Assembly: GCF_003576645.1 (NCBI RefSeq)
Contig: NC_044929.1
Coordinates: forward strand, 21,143,981 to 21,207,980
DNA length: 64,000 nt
Source of the DNA: Ipomoea triloba
Lineage: Eukaryota; Streptophyta; Magnoliopsida; Solanales; Convolvulaceae
Direction of reading: 5' to 3'
In this document: in pieces, positions 21,881-34,231 of the stretch
Numbering within the stretch: position 1 is the first letter of the stretch
Layout: every line of letters begins with the position of its first letter
Notes under the pieces: generated by a model
What the model was told of the DNA's origin: nothing
The model's input: the letters and a program-made list of their open reading frames with translations, nothing else
The model's database searches: none
Program-made: the position numbers and the translations under genes

Positions 21881-23180
21881 GCACTCTAGTGAGAATGGAC
21901 GCAAGAAAAAAAATATTGCAAAGATAATGATAGCCTGATAAGTAACTGTCTTTTGTTTAGGTATATGGTATTGTGTCATAAAAATAATACTTAAAAGAGT
22001 AGGTATTGTGTCATGTGTAGTGGCGCATAATACTTTTTATTTAAAATGTATTGAGCAACACTATTTTATAAATTTATAAATACATATTACATTTTAAGCT
22101 TTTAAAAAAAATACTCTATATATATTATAGTGTCATGAAATGATCTCACACAAGAGTTATTCCACTTAAAATCCCTTTCGATATATCGAGCATGTGGCAC
22201 AAAGTCTTCTTAGTATTTTTTTTTTTTTTGAAAAAAAAGTTTTCTTAGTATGATTTACTTCTCATGTGTAATTTGCAGGCGATGAAACATTATTTACTCC
22301 TTAAACACTCTTAAGTAATAATAACGTGTTTCCCTTGTCATTCAAAAATAATACTTAAAATACTAAAAAAAAATGACATATATATTGATCTAAATTGGAA
22401 ATAATTCATGTTCAAAATTAAATGCCCAACCCCAGGTAGAATGTCCAAGATAAAATTATTTGGGGACTGGAGGAGGATGCATGGCAACTACTCAGTTAAA
22501 AGTTGTTATAATATATAGTGTAAGTTAGTTTTTTTTTTTTGTTTTTTTTTTTTAAATATTTAGATCCACAAGTGGTGAGTTAAATGCTGAATATATGCAA
22601 ACATCCTTAAGGATATTACAAACTTATGAATTATTTTATTCAAGTATTTTTATCTTTTATTAAGCAATCCGCAATCCAAACAGTTTACTTATTGACAAAG
22701 TATTTTATTTCTATGTCTAATTGTATGGAATTGTTTCCACACTTTCCTATCATTTGTTATGTATTGTCCTATGATTTGATTGAATGAAATAGTTTTGTTT
22801 AAAAAAAAATTTAAATGCCCAACCACCATGCTTGGGAAGAAAGAAAGATATATATTGAGTTATGATCTACATAAACTTCTGTTTCTTTGTGACATAGCTG
22901 ATCTCAAATTGGGGTCCACCAGGAAAAGACGCCCAAGTACGAGATAAGCCTTACGAAGAAGTTAATGACAACATGGCATAGTAATCTATATGACAGTATA
23001 GTTTTGATCCTACAGAGATTTTTTTTTAATCACTTTTTTTATTTTATTTTTTATTTTTCTTTTGTTAAATTTACGTTGGAGATAACATCAAGTGATTTTA
23101 TTATCCAATCTTCTAAAATCATTACAAAATTAAAGAAAAAACCTTAAACGATTTCAAACTACTCTAATAGCTTTTCATGG
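21881..23180. other. AT-rich intergenic sequence
   Basis: Begins with GGGTTGCACTCTAGTGAGAA directly after a (TA)n tract, which may be the end of another repeat. Otherwise AT-rich with homopolymers; no gene seen. Confidence 0.4.
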
Positions 23181-23625
23181 TTGAAAAATTGCTAGGCTCT
23201 CTTTGGGTGCCTGGGGCCTAGGACACGTAGGCGGCGATCAATCAACGGCTAGGAGTTCGTGCTTTTTTTTTTTTTTTAATTTTTAAAAATTTGTTTCAAT
23301 GTTTAAAAATTTTTAAAACTAATAATTATAAATTATTGAATACTTTAATAGTTAATATTAAAATATTAAATATTAACTTAATAATCATATAGAGTTTGAA
23401 TAATTTAGGATTATTTCACTCAAAACGATATCGATTTGAGTGAAATAACTCATTTAAAAAAATTAATAGTTAATAATTGACCAACAAGGTGGCCTAGGAG
23501 GTCTAGATAGTCAATGCCTAAGCAGTCTAGTTGTTCGCATAGCCGGTGTGCCGATCGGCCGCCTAGACCACTAATTATGGTGATATACTAGACGGTTGGT
23601 CGACGCGTAGGCGAAATTTTTACAA
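23181..23625. mobile_element. Non-autonomous TIR element, copy 2 of the 13.4-kb family
   Basis: Starts TTGAAAAATTGCTAGGC and ends GTAGGCGAAATTTTTACAA, whose reverse complement TTGTAAAAATTTCGCCTAC resembles the start, so the terminal inverted repeat is about 19 bp. The middle aligns in order with 13442-13837. No target duplication defined. Confidence 0.65.
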
Positions 23626-23669
23626 CACTGCAATTGTCACTTATATCCCAAAATTTGTTTTTGTTGCGT

Positions 23670-23805
23670 TTCTTCCCTTTATACGGGAGGTGGTGGGTTC
23701 GAGCCTTAGTAGAGACAATACTAACTCTTGTGCTTCAATAGGTTGAGAAAAGTAGTTATGAACAGATACTGCATTGTAATTGAGTTAGTAGTATTCAAAA
23801 AAAAA
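23670..23805 (+). mobile_element. 5'-truncated tRNA-derived SINE
   Basis: Shares TTCCCTTTATACGGGAGGTG, the B box GGTGGGTTCGAGCCTTAGT and the tail GAGTTAGTAGTATTC plus A run with the copy at 15665-15810, but lacks the A-box head. Confidence 0.7.
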
Positions 23806-23985
23806 TTATTTATGATTTTAATTTTTTTTTTTAATTTACGTTTTTCTTAATCGGGCCTCAAACTGCCATCTGATAGAAAATCTACCGAAAGATTAAATAT
23901 ACGGAGTAATTCACAAGTTATATTTGAAGGATAAAAATCGATTTATTTTAAAAATCAAGAGTCAAAAAAGTGATTAAAAATCATT

Positions 23986-24616
23986 GGCTAAAGTGTCATT
24001 TAGCACCATGAACTATATCCAATTATTCATGCCGCACCCTGAACTTTCATATCGTATATTTCGAGCCGCAAACCAAAATAAAAAAGCCACCTAGAACTTT
24101 TAGCAGGTTTCCAGGTCTTCCTGCTGACATGGCTCGGGTTTTCAAGTGATGTGGCATTTCTTTTAACCTTATGTTGTCCATGTAAGCATTTACATATTAA
24201 AAATATTTATAAAAAAATACAAACAAAAAAAAATTAGCATTTCTATAAATTTGGAAAATTGAAAAAATACTAAACAATAAATTAGCCAAAAAATATAAAT
24301 TCTGAAAAAAAAATTGAAACATTGGAATTGCAAAATTGAAAAGTATACATTATGAAAATAAAGAGAATAAAATTCTGGTTATTTTAATATAATAATTTGT
24401 TTTTTAAATTTTAAATATGTAAACGCTTACATGGACAACATAAGGTTAATAGAAATGCCACATCAGACGCCATGTCAGCAAGAAGACCTGGAAACCTACT
24501 AAAAGTTCTAGGTGAATTTTTTAGTTTGATTTGTGGCTCAATATATACGATATGAAAGTTCAAGGTGCGGCATGAATAATTGGATATAGTTTATGGTGCT
24601 AGACGACACTTTAGCC
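23986..24616. mobile_element. Long-TIR foldback element (Mutator-type), 631 bp
   Basis: Begins GGCTAAAGTGTCATTTAGC and ends in the inverted form (GACACTTTAGCC). The inverted arms extend over roughly 200 bp each, including AAGACCTGG/CCAGGTCTT and CCTTATGTTGTCCATGTAAG paired with its inverse. A perfect 9-bp direct repeat AAAATCATT flanks it (23977-23985 and 24617-24625). Long arms with a 9-bp duplication indicate a non-autonomous Mutator-like element. Confidence 0.85.
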
Positions 24617-24625
24617 AAAATCATT

Positions 24626-25010
24626 ATATCTAATGGTGTGGTTTGCGGGTGAGGTAAGAGGAGGTGCTGTTTCACCTCACGACAACGTTAGACGGGAGCT
24701 AATGTGAAAAGGAAAAAAAGGATTCCCAAATGGATAACAGGTGTGGGACCCACAACGTTGAAATTGGGCAATTGGTCCACGTTACTAGAAGATCTGTGTT
24801 CACACTGAATTGTGAAACGCGTAATGGTGGGTGGGGCCAGTGGCATTTTAGTAAAATCCCAATTGACCTTGACCAACGTGCGCCCCAAGCTTGGAGCCAC
24901 AAATCTTTGACCCATTCAAAATTGTCCTTTGCTCAGTTGCTTACGCCATCAGTGACGCACCCCACCTTTCTATATCCTCTCCCCTATAAAATGACGAGAT
25001 AAGCAAACTG
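24626..25010 (+). promoter_or_regulatory. Promoter-like GC-richer island with tandem W boxes and a TATA box
   Basis: The stretch is less AT-rich than its surroundings. It has TTGACC at 24863-24868 directly repeated at 24869-24874, a third TTGACC at 24907-24912, and CTATAAAATG at about 24985. W boxes are the binding sites of WRKY factors. No gene follows on the plus strand within the next kilobase, so this could be a relic promoter or drive a noncoding RNA. Confidence 0.3.
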
Positions 25011-25503
25011 ATAAGTCGAGTGGGTAAGACATAATTCTTTATTATTAATATTTTTTTAACTAAATTCTTCATACTAATCTTTTATAGCGCGATTTTTTTT
25101 TTCAGTGTAATTCCTATTCTAAACATAACTATTAACTCAATAAGTTGATCTTCTCTAATCAATCCTGGAATTTGTGATATTATTGTCAATTTATTGTTTC
25201 GATGTAAGACATGTGAACATTTAATTCAAATTCTATTATATTTTCGAGCCAAAATTGGAGGTGTGATTTCATATTCAATTTTTATTTTAAAACACATTAA
25301 TACTTATATCAAGATTTAATTAATAAAGTTAATATCTAAACCTAAAATATTACTGGTAAGTCTGGTAAGTAAGATGGGAGGAGGGTAGGAGGAATATTTA
25401 GTCGGTTCACACAGCTAAGAAAATTTTGACTTTTGGAAGTTTTCATGTCAGACCAGAACATGCACCTTGTTAGTTAAGTCATGCAACACTATAACATTTC
25501 ATG

Positions 25504-25549
<46 letters not shown>

Positions 25550-26112
25550 AACAGTACTTTTCGTGTGATTGATGCAGATTCACCATTAAGTATTCAAAAG
25601 TGTACCACACAATGTTTGAAAATGCACCACACCTAATTGTGCAACCTAATGGCGAGTGACCTTACAATGGCACTGCCCCACGAAAAACTATGTGTGTGGG
25701 GGGTAAAAAGTGAAGATTAATTTGACATATATATAAAATTATAATCTCACAAATTGTTAGCATAAGAAAAATTTAAATATGTATTTTAAAAAACATGTTT
25801 CCTTAATGGTACATTCTTCAACTGAGGATTTACAATCCTAACCTGAAGTTGAGATCAGGGATTTTCTATACCCATCTTCTTCTTGCACTATAATGAACTG
25901 ATTTTCCTGTGGCTATACATACAAAAATAATACACAGCAAAACGAACAAATGAATCAACCTTCTGCCAATTACCCCAGACACAAAACCCACACAAAAAAA
26001 AAAAAAAAAAAAAAAACAATAAAAAAACAATAAAAAAACACAATAAAATTGGTAAAAGTAAACAAAAAGGAAACTTCATGAGCAGATGAGCTTCACAGTG
26101 TATTATGTATCA
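25011..26112. other. AT-rich spacer downstream of the WRKY gene
   Basis: A (TA)n tract at about 25507-25545 is followed by a short segment rich in GTGCACCACA-type phrases (25560-25690). A-rich sequence at 25988-26045 lies near the WRKY 3' end. No gene. Confidence 0.45.
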
Positions 26113-28423
26113 TCAAGCTAGCAATGTCTCCAGGAACAAGTCATCTCTGGGCTCCTCCTTGGCCCTCGAGAACGCGTTGTCCTGGATTTGGTTCGCGTAG
26201 GCGTTCATCGGGTTCCCAAATCCCGAGTACCCAAAACCGCCCGGTCCCTGCAACATCTCGTAAGGCGCTTGGCCTTCTCCCGGCTGCATTGGCCTCGTGC
26301 TCGGGATTGGGATGGGATAGTTAGATTGGAGAGACATCGTCGAAGGCCTAATTGCCATGGCCATGGCCGCATTGTTGTTAGGATTGGCGCCCCGGTTGAG
26401 GCCGTGGCTGCCACTCCCTCGGGCAGCAGGAACGTCGTGGTTGTGTTTCCCTTCGTAGGTTGTTATCACCGACCGGATATCGTGTGAAGCTCTTTCCACG
26501 TGTTTCCTCACCGGACAGCCTTGGCTCGTGCATTTGTAATAGCTCCTATAGAAAAAGGATGGCAGATCAACAACAGTTCATATCAAGGAGAACTAAGAAA
26601 CTTTCAGCAAATTTAAGAAAGACATAAAGTAGCTATGAACAGATACTACGTTGTAACAGAGTCAATAGTACTCAAAAAAAAACCAAGATTTATCAAGATT
26701 AATTAAGGTTGTACCTCGGATTGGGATTTCCCTTCACAACTTTCTGGCCATATTTTCTCCATCTATAACCATCGTCAAGAATATCAATATCACTCGTCGT
26801 TTGAACTACAACTCTCGGTTCCCTTACTGTCCTACTCCCCTGTGCAGAAACTCCATCGCTTTCGTTTTCCACTTTCCTGCAAAACGAATTCAATAAAAAA
26901 TATGGAGTAACCAACAATTTTCCCATAATTGTATAACAATATGAATATATGATGCAAGTAAAAGTTACCATCTCTTTGCATCCGGTTCGTCTTCATCAAA
27001 CTCATCTCCCCCGGGCTCCCTCTTCTGAGAGCTCTGCTCGAATTCATCATCCCCCACGGAGATCGAAGAATTCTCTGGCGTCGCAACAGAATCCATCTGC
27101 CCGTTACCATTAGACCAATACGACTGATCCGGGACATCACTGGCAGGCGCGTTATAAGACTGGGCAGCCAAGGTTGAAGCCGAAGAAGCTGTAGAGGACG
27201 ACGATCTCCTAGTAGACTGAGGCTTCGGGTGATTGTGAGCTCCTTTGTAGACAATCTCAGTAATCTGCCCATCCAAAGCCCTCTCGACCTTCTTCTTCGT
27301 GGGGCAATTCGGGTGCGTGCACTTGTAATAACTCCTCGGGTTTTCGCTCCCCTTCACCTGTTTCTGCCCGTATTTCCTCCAATTGTACCCGTCATCAGAT
27401 CGCCTCTGCTCCCTCAACGTCTGCGATGGCGGGCAGCATTGATTATTATACTCAGAGTAGCTCCCACCATTGTTCTGAGAGCTCATCTGAGTTGAAGTAG
27501 TCACAGGGGGAAGGCTCTGCAGAGAATTGAGCTCATCTTTCCTCTTTGAATCTTCATAATTCAATGTCTGCTAACCCCAAAATGCAAACAAAATGTCAGC
27601 AAAGCTACAAAGCTACAAAGCTGAGTCTTTTATCTTAACAAAACTATTCTATCAACACAATTGAACACTAAAACTAAACACATCTAACAAGGAACAGCCC
27701 TAAGAACTGTAATTCAACTGTTTTTGCTAAGATCTGTGCCTTGAATAAGTCTACTGAATTAGCATCAACCAAGTCAAAGATGAATTAAGAAAGTCATAGC
27801 AAACAAGTCAAAAACAGAAGCGAAAATAGAACACACCATTGAAGCAGAGTTGGTCTGGAAAGAGAAATCTGGGTATCCTTTCTCTTCTTGCTTAACATCT
27901 TCCTGGGATGTATTAGAATCATTCTTCCAGTTGAAGGTCTGAGCAGGAAAAGTCCCAGTCGTCGGAGACGGCAAAATCTGCACACAAATAGCACAAAAAG
28001 GAACCAACAACCAAAAATCAGAAAACCCATCCCAATTATCTACCCAACAAACAAAAAACAGAGATTTCTCCTAAAATTTTCAAGAAACTAGAAAAGGGCA
28101 CATACGTTTGAGGAAGATAGGAGAACAGGGGAATCCAGGAGCTCACTGGGGCTCAACCCAGGAGGAAAAGCGAAGTAGGACGATGGCGAGACGGCCGGCG
28201 AAGAAAGCGGCAGAGACGGCGGCGGCAAAGACTTAAACTTGGGCACACCCGACCCAGTTCTCTCCGCTATCCGATCACCCAGCCCTCTGCTCACAGAGCC
28301 GCCGGAATAGGCGTCGGAGGCGAGGAGGTCAGTGAAAGAGGAGGACATGAATGAAGAGGCGGTGGAGAAAGAGAAAGATGAAGAAGCTGTGGGGGCGTCT
28401 ATTGTCCCTGAAGAAGCAGCCAT
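26113..28423 (-). CDS. SPF1: Group I WRKY transcription factor, SPF1/WRKY33 type
   Basis: Five exons on the minus strand: 28106-28423, 27837-27977, 26969-27567, 26715-26876 and 26113-26545, giving 550 residues. The N-terminus ([15 protein letters not shown]...) has clustered Ser-Pro sites ([21 protein letters not shown]), as in MAP-kinase-regulated WRKY33-type proteins. WRKY domain 1 has WRKYGQK at 216-222 with C236, C241, H264 and H266. Domain 2 has WRKYGQK at 392-398 with C412, C417, H441 and H443. The last intron falls inside domain 2 after PNPR, the conserved WRKY intron position. From memory the protein is almost the same as sweet-potato SPF1, the first WRKY described, which binds SP8 elements of sporamin and beta-amylase promoters. 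WRKY proteins bind W boxes (TTGACC/T) in the nucleus. A SINE 3' fragment lies in the last intron. No damage seen. Confidence 0.95.
26629..26682 (+). mobile_element. SINE 3' fragment in the last WRKY intron
   Basis: GTAGCTATGAACAGATACTA ... AGTCAATAGTACTC plus nine A matches the 3' end of the SINEs at 15665-15810 and 23670-23805. It is in antisense orientation to the WRKY gene. Only the last 54 bp of the element remain. Confidence 0.65.
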
Positions 28424-30289
28424 TAGAGAGGAGAGGAGAGAAGAAATGAAGAAAATGAGAAGAGAGGCGTTTGGTGGGGAGTTGGGGGAGGGTGGGGGTT
28501 ATGAAGACGATGAGAGAAGAAGTGAAAATGAATACGCATTCGCCAAGACTTCCCTTTTTCACGCAAATAATAGCGTGTACCGTTCTCGCACAAAAAATTC
28601 TGTGTCATTTCCACTCAAAAATAATAATAATAAAAGAAGATAAAAAGTAAGTCTGCTTTTTTTATCATACCTTAATTTCACATTTTAAGAAATCATATAC
28701 TCCTCCGTCCCATTTTATGTGTCTGATTCGATTAATGAAATTGAATTTATTTTTAATTCAATTTTTTATAATATTAAATTTAGAATTAATATACGAACTT
28801 TATATATTTAGAAACTACACTAAAAATACTATTACACACAAAAAAATCAAATTTAAAAATAAGTAACAAATAATATAGAAAATAACCAATGAAGAAAGAG
28901 TTTGTTTGACTAATGAATAGTAAGTAAGACACATAAAATGGGACAGAGGGAGTACTCAGTATTACTTTTAAACTTTAATATATATAGACAATATGAACTT
29001 GATAATTAATTTAAGTCATTTATCTAGATTAGGAGATAACGCATGTCATCTATAACACAATGCACACACGTAGTGCACTGTAAACACAGAGCACGCGCGC
29101 GCGCGCATACATATAAACCTACAATATCATTTATACAAATCTCACATCATTCTTAGATCAATCCAACCGCTCAAGTCTATAATAATTTTTTTGTGAGACT
29201 CACACCATACAAATATTAAAAAAAATATTAAAAAAAAAAAGAAAAAATTTAAGTTGGCAGCTACACGCACCAGGTATTTTTTTTTCATTACCTTTTAAGA
29301 CCCCACAAAAAATTTTAAGTCCAATAAATTTATTTTCTTCTATTTTCTCCTCTCTCTCTCTTCCACATCAGTGCAATTCTTTTAAAACCTTCCATAAAAA
29401 CTCACTGTTGGAGTTGCTCTTAGAAATCGAACAACACATTATTTATACATTGTTCTTAAGATTTGAACACCCAACTCATTATCGACAACAATGCGCATTA
29501 AGAACACAAGGAATTAATGACCGTTAAGTCCTTGACCATGTTAGACTGAAGTATTTATGAGGGAACCCATAATTATCATATTGAATCTTAATTGCCTAAA
29601 AATTTGAAGATAGTTACACACAATTTAAAGAAAATCAAGTTTTCATTAAAAATAACAATCTTAAATTCAAACTATATAAGAGCATAAACATCCCTACAAT
29701 GAACTACATTTCATTATGATATCTCGTGGCCATGTCAATTTCGTAAATTCAATACCACATATGAAAGTATTACAAATCATACAATGACAATCTTAGCTTT
29801 GTACTCTTTTGAAATAAAAATTTTTATTTTATTATTTATTATTGAAAGTGAGTTTGAATTATATTGATGTCTATACAATAGTGAATTAATTACACAAATA
29901 TGATCGATGATATGATATTATCGTTTACTTTAAAACTAAAATGAGGATTATTTTGTAATTTTCAATGCAAATACAACTTTATTATTTTAGATTTATTCTC
30001 TTAATTTGGTACTGGTAATAGCAATGAAATTCAATGAGATATGAGAAAGATAGAGAAAATTTTTGGAAGGAGAGTTATGTTTTTCTTTTCCTTTTTTTAA
30101 GTAAAAAAAAGTAATTTAATGTTTTTTTTTTTTTTACTTTTCTTAATTAATTAGGAAATTCTCGTCCCTATATATTCTTCCGGAAATCAGAATGTGAAAG
30201 GATTTCATTATTCCACAAACAGGCATGAGGAATGGGAAGGGGTTTCAGGAGCAATGATGAGGGATAAACCCCACATATTTCAGTCTCAT

Positions 30290-30293
<4 letters not shown>
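28424..30293. other. Upstream region of the WRKY gene and AT-rich spacer
   Basis: The first few hundred bases include the 5' leader and promoter of the minus-strand WRKY gene; purine-rich plus-strand repeats next to the ATG correspond to a CT-rich leader. A Stowaway element lies at 28700-28952. A short (CG)n run occurs at about 29093-29106. No gene beyond this. Confidence 0.5.
28700..28952. mobile_element. Stowaway MITE (Tc1/mariner type)
   Basis: The 253-bp element begins CTCCTCCGTCCCATTTTATG and ends in the inverted form (CATAAAATGGGACAGAGGGAG), flanked by TA on both sides. CTCC(C)TCCGTCCC ends and the TA target are diagnostic of plant Stowaway elements. It lies about 280 bp upstream of the WRKY start codon, so it is in or near the promoter. 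Confidence 0.9.
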
Positions 30294-30365
<72 letters not shown>

Positions 30366-30941
30366 NNNNNNNNNNNNNNNNNNNNNNNNNNNNNNNNNNN
30401 NNNNNNNNNNNNNNNNNNNNNNNNNNNNNNNNNNNNNNNNNNNNNNNNNNNNNNNNNNNNNNNNNNNNNNNNNNNNNNNNNNNNNNNNNNNNNNNNNNNN
30501 NNNNNNNNNNNNNNNNNNNNNNNNNNNNNNNNNNNNNNNNNNNNNNNNNNNNNNNNNNNNNNNNNNNNNNNNNNNNNNNNNNNNNNNNNNNNNNNNNNNN
30601 NNNNNNNNNNNNNNNNNNNNNNNNNNNNNNNNNNNNNNNNNNNNNNNNNNNNNNNNNNNNNNNNNNNNNNNNNNNNNNNNNNNNNNNNNNNNNNNNNNNN
30701 NNNNNNNNNNNNNNNNNNNNNNNNNNNNNNNNNNNNNNNNNNNNNNNNNNNNNNNNNNNNNNNNNNNNNNNNNNNNNNNNNNNNNNNNNNNNNNNNNNNN
30801 NNNNNNNNNNNNNNNNNNNNNNNNNNNNNNNNNNNNNNNNNNNNNNNNNNNNNNNNNNNNNNNNNNNNNNNNNNNNNNNNNNNNNNNNNNNNNNNNNNNN
30901 NNNNNNNNNNNNNNNNNNNNNNNNNNNNNNNNNNNNNNNNN

Positions 30942-31017
<76 letters not shown>
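30294..31017. other. Assembly gap inside a (TA)n tract
   Basis: A run of N (30366-30941, 576 bases) is bounded on both sides by long (TA)n tracts (30294-30365 and 30942-31017). Any frames translated through it are meaningless. Confidence 0.98.
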
Positions 31018-31018
<1 letters not shown>

Positions 31019-31041
31019 CTCATTTGTTTGAAGGCAAAAAC

Positions 31042-31680
31042 TTGTGTGAGACGGGTTGAATCAAGATGAAATGTAATATTTATACTAGCAAATGTAGTAC
31101 TAAATGATGAATAAAATGTTTATTACTTATATAAGAAAATGTAATATTTTTGAAAAAAAAAATATTTTTCTGAATCCTATTTCATCTATCATACTTACTA
31201 TTCATTGGTCAAGCAAATTCTTTCTTCTTTGTTTATTTCTATTAGCATTTTCTTAAAATATTTTAATTTTTTTTTGTGTTTAATAGTATTTTTTATGTAA
31301 TTTCTAAATATATAAATTTTATATATTAATTCTAAACATAATATTATAAAAAAATTAAATTGTAAATAATTCCAATCAATCCTCGTTAATTAAACTCGAC
31401 ACATAAAATGAGACGAATGGAATAATACTTTTACATTTTGATATAAAAGTATTACATTTTCCTTTATAAAGGCAACACTACTTATAAAGAAAAATATAAT
31501 ACTTTTGATAAAAAAAATACTTTTACATCAAAATGTAAAAGTATTATATTTTTTCTTATAAGTAACAAATGTTATATTCCTAATTTAATATTACATTTAC
31601 TAATATAAATATTACATTTGCATATTGATATAACCCGACTCATCGTATGAATAAAGATCTGACAGGCTGTCTCACCCGAA
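31042..31680. mobile_element. MITE with inner palindromes and a nested, broken Stowaway-like copy
   Basis: The left end TTGTGTGAGACGGGTTGAAT is answered at the right by ...ACCCGACTCATCG and GTCTCACCCGAA. The interior has long self-complementary tracts of AAAAGTATTACATTTT type. About 31180-31425 matches part of the Stowaway at 28700 in inverse orientation (ends ACTCGACACATAAAATGAGA), but lacks one terminus. So one element seems to have landed within another. Boundaries are approximate. Confidence 0.55.
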
Positions 31681-33785
31681 TTTGATATTTGTTTAAAATA
31701 TGCCAAGTGTTTGCCCCCAATTTAAAAAATCTAAAAATATAAAAATAAATATGCAATTATTTGGGGGGAAAAAAAGAAAAAATAGGCTGCAGTCATAACT
31801 CATAATGTGGATGCTTGACCGTGGGAATCCGAAATTTTAATAAAAAGTACAAATAAAATAATAAAACTATTTGAGTCAAAGCTCGTGGGTTTGACTGGGA
31901 TACAGACAGATAAGGATGGCGGCTGTAATAACAAATTACGCCTAACGCGCTATGTCGCTATCTTACTCCGCTCCTCCACACACGTTACACACTCTTAGCC
32001 TTGTTTTGCCCTAATTTAATACTTTAAATTATTAAAAAAATTAAAAAATTACAACAGTTATTAACATGAATTATTCACAATTAAACGGTTAAATTTGGAT
32101 GGTACATAATTAATTTGATTAAATTTAGAAAACAGTAAATGAACAAAAAGATATAAACCATACTCAATCAATTCAAATTTATTAAAAGGTACCTTGTACA
32201 AGAAGTTGAACTTGAAATATATAGTTACCAAATCAACTACTCAACCAACTTAGTTGGGCTTGCTACGCCTAACTCAAAACACTTTATAATATATTGTCAA
32301 TAAATTTATGACTTTTACAGGAATTTTTTTAAAGAATATTAGTCTTTTAATATTCATTTTTTAACGTGATAATAAAACGTTACTCATAAGATTTTTGGCT
32401 CTATTACGAATTAATTTGTTTAATCAACTATAAAATGAATTAATCAAATAACAACATGTAAAGAGGGGTACGACTAATTTAAACTAGTCTCGATAAGATC
32501 TAATGAATTAATTGTATCAAGTCATAAAGTTGACGTGTTTAATTACAAATTTTGAGAGTTCACTAAACAAACCTAATTATTTGTTTGTATAAAATTTAGG
32601 GTCGCTGTCTAACCATATTTTTTTAACCTTAACTAGGTTCACGTTTAAGTGTTACTTCAGATCACCAACTAGGTCCGCATATTACTTGCAGCGCATAAAA
32701 AATAATCAAGTTGACGCACATGAAAAGATGTGTTGATCATATCATATAATATATAAATATGCACTTCAATGCTACTTTTTACACAATTTAATTACAAAAT
32801 TATTAATAGGAATTGAACTCACAAGAATTACTCTTTATAATTTACCTACTCCACCACTCCTTTTGATACAACAACATTATCCAATTATTAAATGCATGTT
32901 AAGTGAATTCAGTAGTTCAGCAACAGAAATTAAAGTTGTGTTTGCACGTTTTTAAGAACACTACCACAGTAAAACAAAAGGAATCATAGTGAAAATCATC
33001 CTAGGATCATTCAAAGCCGCCCAGCATGCCACATTGAATTCTGTCCCCATTTGTAGTTATCCAGACCCCACCAAATCCTTGGGAGAAAAGAATACCGACT
33101 TAGTAGTAACTTTTGTAAATCCATGATACAACCTTTGAAATAAATAATGAGACTCAAATTAAAAGATTTAAGTTTTTATATAGTAAATTTAATTTGAGCC
33201 ACTAAGTTATGTCTAAGTTGATTTACTTTATTGTAGTCATTTGTTGATTAAAATTAAAAGTGATATTTAAGTAGTGATTGTGCATTTTCCTCGACACAAA
33301 AAATGATTATGGTAATATGAAAGGATTGATGAAATTGATAGAGGATGATTCTTTTATTTGAATGTCATGAATTCGATTATAGTTTACACCCTTTTAGTTA
33401 TGCTCATTGTACAAAATTTGTCTAGTATGATTTACCTCTCTTGTATGATTTGTAAATTATTACACAAAACTGTATATATATTTATCAACACTGAGGCGGG
33501 ACAAATGTTACAATTATGGGGTAAATTATACGTTCACATTTTTAAAAAAATGTGAATCCCCATTTATTTGAATGAGGGATCACTATTTATTTACAAAGGG
33601 TATGCTTGTATCTATGTGCTATTGTCTATAGTCACTCAACTTGCTTTGTGCCCTGTATCATTTTTTTCAAGTGGGTTTTTGTTGTGTTGCAAGTATTATT
33701 TTATGAGATTTTGAATTTTATGTAACGCTCTTTAAAAGATTATTGGACTTCTCACTAACTTGATGCGGCCCCAAAATGTCTCTAA
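31681..33785. other. AT-rich intergenic sequence
   Basis: No coding, RNA or transposon signature I can support. Short open frames are AT-rich and without family resemblance. Confidence 0.4.
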
Positions 33786-34228
33786 GAGTGTGTTTGGTAA
33801 CCTGTAAAATGACTTCCGGAAAATGTTTTCCGAGTTTTATGTGTTTGGCAACGTCCTGAAAATGTGGTTTTCCGTTGATCAAGGAAAATCAGTTCATTTT
33901 TTCCGGAAAATGACTTACGAAAATTTTTTTCGTAAGTCATTGTACGGAATCGCCAGAATAGCTGTTTCACATGTTTTCGACCAAAACCAAGCCATATCAC
34001 CCATGACCATGGACCAAGGAGGTGGGGAAACCGCCGAAAACCTTTGCTACATTTTTTTTAATTTTTTTTTAATTTTTATTTTTTTAATAAATTCTATTTT
34101 TTATTAAATACCATAATGAACCAAACACACAAAGACAGCCATAATACATCCAAACACCGGAAATGAAACAGTTTTCCGGAAAATAACTCATTTTCCAGAA
34201 GTCATTTTCCTGCTTTCCAAACGGACTC
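33786..34228. mobile_element. Tourist-type MITE (PIF/Harbinger), 443 bp
   Basis: Ends GAGTGTGTTTGG and, inverted, GAGTCCGTTTGG, with inner repeats of AAAATGACTTCCGGAAAATG. The trinucleotide TAA flanks both ends (33783-33785 and 34229-34231). The G-rich 'GTTTGG' ends and TAA target fit PIF/Harbinger-derived Tourist MITEs. Confidence 0.75.
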
Positions 34229-34231
34229 TAA

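Noticed and set aside
24688..25002. Open frames on both strands in the W-box island
   Set aside because: Short, no family match, and no splice or polyadenylation context; better read as regulatory-like DNA.
26124..27495. Plus-strand frames over the WRKY exons
   Set aside because: Antisense shadows; arginine/serine-rich and unlike any family.
28332..28643. Glutamate/lysine-rich plus-strand frame [15 protein letters not shown]...
   Set aside because: Antisense of the serine-rich WRKY N-terminus and its CT-rich leader.
30194..31031. Long open frames of alternating Tyr-Ile or similar running through the N region
   Set aside because: They translate a (TA)n microsatellite and an assembly gap.
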